DNA from: Brachybacterium equifaecis
GTDB taxonomy: Bacteria; Actinomycetota; Actinomycetes; Actinomycetales; Dermabacteraceae
Assembly (NCBI RefSeq): GCF_023509525.1
Contig: NZ_JAKNCJ010000001.1
Location: forward strand, 620,001-684,000
Length of the DNA: 64,000 nucleotides
Direction: 5' to 3'
Shown: piece after piece, positions 60,744 to 64,000 of the stretch
Numbering within the stretch: position 1 is the first letter of the stretch
Layout of the letters: every line of letters begins with the position of its first letter
Notes under the pieces: model-generated
Seen by the model: only the letters and a program-made list of their open reading frames with translations
The model's database searches: none
Told to the model about the DNA's origin: nothing
Position numbers and translations under genes: made by a program

Positions 60744-61445
60744 ATGACCTCCACTGCCGGAGACACAGCTCCCCCGCCCCGCCCTACGCGCCGGGCGCTC
60801 GCACGCGGCACATTCTGGGCGGTGCCGACAGCCGTCGTCGCCGTCTCCGCCCCCGCCTTCGCCTCGAGCACGCCCGTCACGCCTCCCGACCACGGCGATT
60901 CCACCATCGGGCTCCAGGGCCTGCTGAACGTCGGCAAGGGATGCTCCGGGTACGGGGGCGGCCCCTACGATCTGGTCGTCAACGCCCAGGATCTCTCCTC
61001 GACGAAGCCGGTCTACGACGAGAACGGCGTCCTGGTGAAGTACGGCTTCTACGTGCTGGGGGCGACGGCCTCGCAGCGGCCTGCGAATGCTCGGTTCACG
61101 ATCTATCTGCCGTCGGCGCTCGGCTCGATCGCCTGGACGAACCGGGCGACCACCTCGGGGTGGACGAATCTCATGAAGGACTCCTCAGTGCCCCAGTACA
61201 GCGGCATGACCGCCTACACCACCACGTTCCAGGGGACCTGGCGCTACTCGGTGGTCGACGGGGTCGGACGATGGGCGGCCGGGGGCAGCGCCCCTTCATG
61301 GGGTGCCAACCCTCCTGCTCTGGATGCGAACGGAACTGCGCGCCAGTACTGCCCGAACGGCACGATGCCTGCAACCGCCTTGCGCCGGGTCATCGTGGAC
61401 GGCGAGGAGCTGAGCTTCCAGCGCAGCGTGCGTCGACCCGTCTGA
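60744..61445 (+). CDS. Twin-arginine exported protein
   Basis: 233 residues. N-terminal RRALARGTFWAVPTAVVAV followed by APAFASS, closely similar in design to the signal at 20749 (RR-x-L-x2-G-x2-W-x2-P and APAFA). The mature domain is beta-rich with Gly/Tyr/Trp (GFYVLGATASQRPANARFTI) and two cysteines that could pair. AAGGA precedes the ATG. Unknown function; cell-surface or secreted. Confidence 0.75.
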   Translation: MTSTAGDTAPPPRPTRRALARGTFWAVPTAVVAVSAPAFASSTPVTPPDHGDSTIGLQGLLNVGKGCSGYGGGPYDLVVNAQDLSSTKPVYDENGVLVKYGFYVLGATASQRPANARFTIYLPSALGSIAWTNRATTSGWTNLMKDSSVPQYSGMTAYTTTFQGTWRYSVVDGVGRWAAGGSAPSWGANPPALDANGTARQYCPNGTMPATALRRVIVDGEELSFQRSVRRPV

Positions 61446-61499
61446 GGGCGCGCGGTCTGCTCTCGCCTCGCATCCGACCCGCGTGCACGGGCCGGACGC

Positions 61500-61823
61500 T
61501 CAGAGCACCCGCGGCTCCTGGTCGCCGTCGGCCACCATCGGCAGGCCCTGCTCGAACCACTCGTCCATGCCGCCGGCGACGTTGATCGCGTCGTAGCCGT
61601 TCTGGTTCAGCCACATGGTGGCCTGCGCGCTGCGGCCGCCGGAGCGGCACACGATGTAGAGGTCGCCCTCCTCAGGCAGCTCGCCGAGGTGCTCGACGAT
61701 CGAGCTCGCGGGCACATGCTGGGCGGTCGGCGCATGGCCGGCGTCCCACTCGTTCTGCTCGCGCACGTCGATGAGGTGCGCGCCCTCGGGGATGTCTCGG
61801 GGCTGCACGGATTCGATGCTCAT
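61500..61823 (-). CDS. Rhodanese-like sulfurtransferase
   Basis: 107 residues, a single rhodanese domain: DVREQNEWDAGHAPTA (19-34), active-site Cys59 in VCRSGGRSAQAT, and NVAGGMDEWFEQGLP. The CRSGGR loop fits a persulfide-carrying single-domain enzyme (GlpE/PspE type). Cytosolic, monocistronic; sulfur acceptor unknown. Confidence 0.92.
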   Translation of the reverse strand: MSIESVQPRDIPEGAHLIDVREQNEWDAGHAPTAQHVPASSIVEHLGELPEEGDLYIVCRSGGRSAQATMWLNQNGYDAINVAGGMDEWFEQGLPMVADGDQEPRVL

Positions 61824-61862
61824 GGGGGCTCCTGGATCGATCGGACGGTCCCGTTCAGACTA

Positions 61863-61895
61863 CGCGGGCCGCCTCCTCCGAGGGGGCGGCCCGCG
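61863..61895. terminator. Terminator of the ABC exporter operon
   Basis: CGCGGGCCGCC and GGCGGCCCGCG, 11-bp perfect arms with an 11-nt loop, 9 nt past the permease stop at 61905. Confidence 0.7.
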
Positions 61896-61904
61896 CGCCG
61901 CGCC

Positions 61905-63275
61905 TCACTTTCCGGTGAGCGCACCCCGGCGCACGATCGGCCCGGAGACCAGCACCGCCGCGGCGACCAGGCCGTATGCCGCCGCCGCCGAGACAAGCAG
62001 CTGCAGGACCAGCGGCAGCGGGTTCTCCGCGACCTGGCCGATCGCCGGGGTGAGCAGCAGCAGCGCCGTCATGACGGCGACCACGGTGCTGAGCGCGAGC
62101 GGGATCGCGATCTCCATCCACCGCGCCGCGTGCAGCTGGCGCACCTCGGCGCCGCCGACGTGCTGAGAGCGCAGCACCGGTGCCTGGTCGACGGCCCGGG
62201 CGGCCTGGGTGACGCCCGTGGAGACGGCGGCGAGCACGGCGGCGATGGCGAGGGTGAGCATCCCGCCGGTGTGCATTCCGGTGAACATGCGCACCTCCTC
62301 CGGGCTGGTCGGCTCCGAGACGACCTGGATGAAGCCGAGGAAGCCGGCGATCACGAGTGCCACGGTGATCCCGGAGACCGCGCGCCATCCCCCGCGAGGA
62401 TCTGCCGCCAGGCGCCGGGCGCCGACGAGCAGGGCCGGCCCCCGCGCGATCCGAGGGATGATCCGCGCCGCGGCCCACACCAGGAAGGGCCCGATGATGG
62501 CCAGGCTCAGCATCACCAGTCCCATCATCACCACCAGCACCACCACGACCAGTGCATCCCCGCCGAGGACCTAGAGCTGCCCCGTGGAGCGGGCGGCGAT
62601 GAAGAACCCCAGCATCAGCGCGCCCCACAGCGCGACGCGGGCGATCGACATCCGCACCGAACGGGACTGGCGCGCCACACCGAGCGGCGTCACGGCGACC
62701 CCGAGCAGGGAGACTGCGGCAGAACCCGCAGCGAGCGCCACGATCCCGAGCAGTACGAGCGGATACCCCCACCACGGCAGCAGCAGCTCACGGGCCGTGG
62801 ACGGATCGATCCCGAAGTCGAGCGTCGTCATCAGCGGCGTCGCCGCCAGATGCAGCCCGAGTCCGACCATCGCGCCGGCGACCGCCTGCACGACGACATC
62901 GGCGACCGCCACCAGGCCGACCTGCGCGGTCGTACCGCCGACCAGGCGCATCGCGGCGAGGTCCCTCTCGCGCCGGGCGAGGGAGAGCCGGGCGGCCGCG
63001 CCGCCGAGGCCGAGAGCGCTCGGCACCAGCAGCGTCGCCGCGATGCACGCGCACACCAGGAAGAACAGGAGGATCGAGGCCTCCTCGCTCTGCCCCGCCC
63101 CCGCCGCACCTGCGGCGTCCGAGGCGCCTCTCGCGCGCGCGAGGAACGCGCCGACGCCCCCGAGGACGGTCATCAGGATCCCGCTCGCCGCGGCGAAGGC
63201 GATGACGGGCAGGAGATCGGCGAGCGCACCGCGACGGCGCAGGAGCAGGGGCGCGGAGGAGAGGAGGACGGTCAT
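61905..63275 (-). pseudogene. FtsX-type ABC permease split by an in-frame TAG
   Basis: From ATG at 63275 the frame gives 234 residues (helix 1 DLLPVIAFAAASGILMTVLG, the coupling region RRERDLAAMRLVGGTTAQV) and stops at TAG (62571-62573) after FFIAARSTGQL. The same frame then reads VLGGDALVVVVLVVMMGL and continues 222 residues with the second set of helices to TGA at 61905. The junction is inside the expected permease, so one substitution (for example CAG to TAG) explains it. Two separate polypeptides, readthrough, or a sequencing error are alternatives. ATGA overlap with the ATPase upstream. With it, an exporter of peptide or lipoprotein type. Confidence 0.75.
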
Positions 63276-63970
63276 CGCGCATCGCCCCCGCGCAGGTGCT
63301 CCGCCGCGATCCGGCCGTCCTGCATCATGATCGTGCGCTCGCAGGCGGCGGCGACGTGGGGGTCGTGCGTGACCATCACCAGACTCGCACCGACCTCCTG
63401 GCACGCGTCCGTCAGCACCGCGAGGACCTGCTGGGAGGTGGACTGGTCCAGCGCTCCCGTCGGCTCGTCGGCGAAGACGACCGACGGCCCGCCGGCGAGG
63501 GCCCGCGCGATCGCGACGCGCTGCGCCTGACCGCCCGAGAGCTGGCCGGGGCGGCGCCCGTGCAGTCCCGTCAGACCCAACCGGTCCAGCCACTGCGCGG
63601 CCTCCATGCTCGCAGACTGCCGCGAACGGCCCTCGAGCATCCGCGACAGGATCACGTTCTCCAGCGCGGTCAGCTCGGGCAGCAGCTGGCCGTCCTGGAA
63701 GACGAAGCCGAAAGCGCTGCGTCGCAGCCGGGTGCGCGCGGTATCGGAGAGGCGGGCGAGGTCGGTGCCCGCGTGGAGCACCGTGCCGGAGGTGGGTCGG
63801 AGGATCCCACCGAGCACGTGCAGCAGGGTCGTCTTGCCCGAGCCCGAGGGGCCCATGATCGCGAGCGACTCAGCGGGGCGCACGTCGAGATCCACGCCGT
63901 CCAGGGCGACGGTCTGCGCGCTGCGGTCGCCGTAGGTGCGGGTGAGGCCGCGCGCGCTGAGCACGGCCAT
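63272..63970 (-). CDS. ABC transporter ATP-binding protein (MacB/LolD type)
   Basis: 232 residues: Walker A GPSGSGKTTLLHVLGG (40-55), Q-loop FVFQDGQLL, signature LSGGQAQRVAIARAL, Walker B VVFADEPTGALD, and H-loop MVTHDPHVA. The pattern GxLDxxTSQQVL and small size mark the MacB/LolD/SalX group, whose partners are FtsX permeases, as here. First gene of the two-gene operon; the ATG at 63970 is 30 bp from the window edge. Confidence 0.92.
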   Translation of the reverse strand: MAVLSARGLTRTYGDRSAQTVALDGVDLDVRPAESLAIMGPSGSGKTTLLHVLGGILRPTSGTVLHAGTDLARLSDTARTRLRRSAFGFVFQDGQLLPELTALENVILSRMLEGRSRQSASMEAAQWLDRLGLTGLHGRRPGQLSGGQAQRVAIARALAGGPSVVFADEPTGALDQSTSQQVLAVLTDACQEVGASLVMVTHDPHVAAACERTIMMQDGRIAAEHLRGGDAR

Positions 63971-64000
63971 CGACGCGGAGGCGGCGGGAGCTGGAGCAGT

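Overview
The window is very GC-rich, its codons end almost always in G or C, and every one of the 52 intact protein genes I could bound ends in TGA. Together with a mycobacterial-type dCTP deaminase, an Excalibur protein, CopD-CtaG fusion and twin-arginine exported proteins, this points to a high-GC actinobacterium of the Micrococcales, perhaps Brachybacterium or a relative (inference from gene content; no database search was possible). The edges cut an MFS gene on the left and stop just upstream of an ABC ATPase gene on the right.

Layout. 1-6.2 kb: MFS tail, dCTP deaminase with a partner of unknown function, tRNA-Gly(CCC), a metal-sensor ArsR with an MFS exporter, a DNA glycosylase fused to a GNAT domain, and a TetR regulator. 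6.3-12.4 kb: a minus-strand run of two tandem HAD phosphatases, a thioredoxin/NHL-repeat protein and a large membrane protein that looks like a proton-pumping pyrophosphatase without its catalytic residues. 12.5-18.1 kb: VOC protein, toxin-antitoxin pair, MFS-CBS fusion, Excalibur protein, a gene remnant and a 55-residue small ORF. 18.2-25.3 kb: methyltransferase, metY, a frameshifted exported protein, P-loop kinase, ABC-F ATPase, L-lactate dehydrogenase.

25.3-34.3 kb holds a tightly overlapping seven-gene operon for recovery of cell-wall amino sugars: lipoprotein and two permeases import sugar, NagZ trims it, AnmK and MurQ convert anhydroMurNAc and MurNAc-6-phosphate to GlcNAc-6-phosphate, and an RpiR-type regulator closes the operon. 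A BadF/BadG-type sugar kinase is divergent from it, sharing a 140-bp promoter region with palindromes.

34.3-48.7 kb: membrane protein, flavin monooxygenase, CopD-CtaG, a FluC pair, an E1alpha-E1beta-E2 2-oxo acid dehydrogenase operon behind a clear promoter/operator, a second ABC-F, a spermidine-synthase-like protein, a HisC-like aminotransferase and a PF04020 membrane protein. 48.7-64 kb: a frameshifted pyruvate phosphate dikinase, purB, MFS, acyltransferase-like membrane protein, SDR, aldonolactone oxidase, XRE regulator with divergent exported proteins, rhodanese, and an ABC exporter whose permease gene is split by an in-frame TAG.

Two general traits stand out. Many first genes have a -10-like hexamer only 6-7 nt before the start codon, which predicts leaderless mRNAs. 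Convergent intergenic regions are full of long hairpins and short tandem repeats. Four genes appear broken (two single-base deletions, one in-frame TAG, one truncated remnant), which may be true decay or assembly error.
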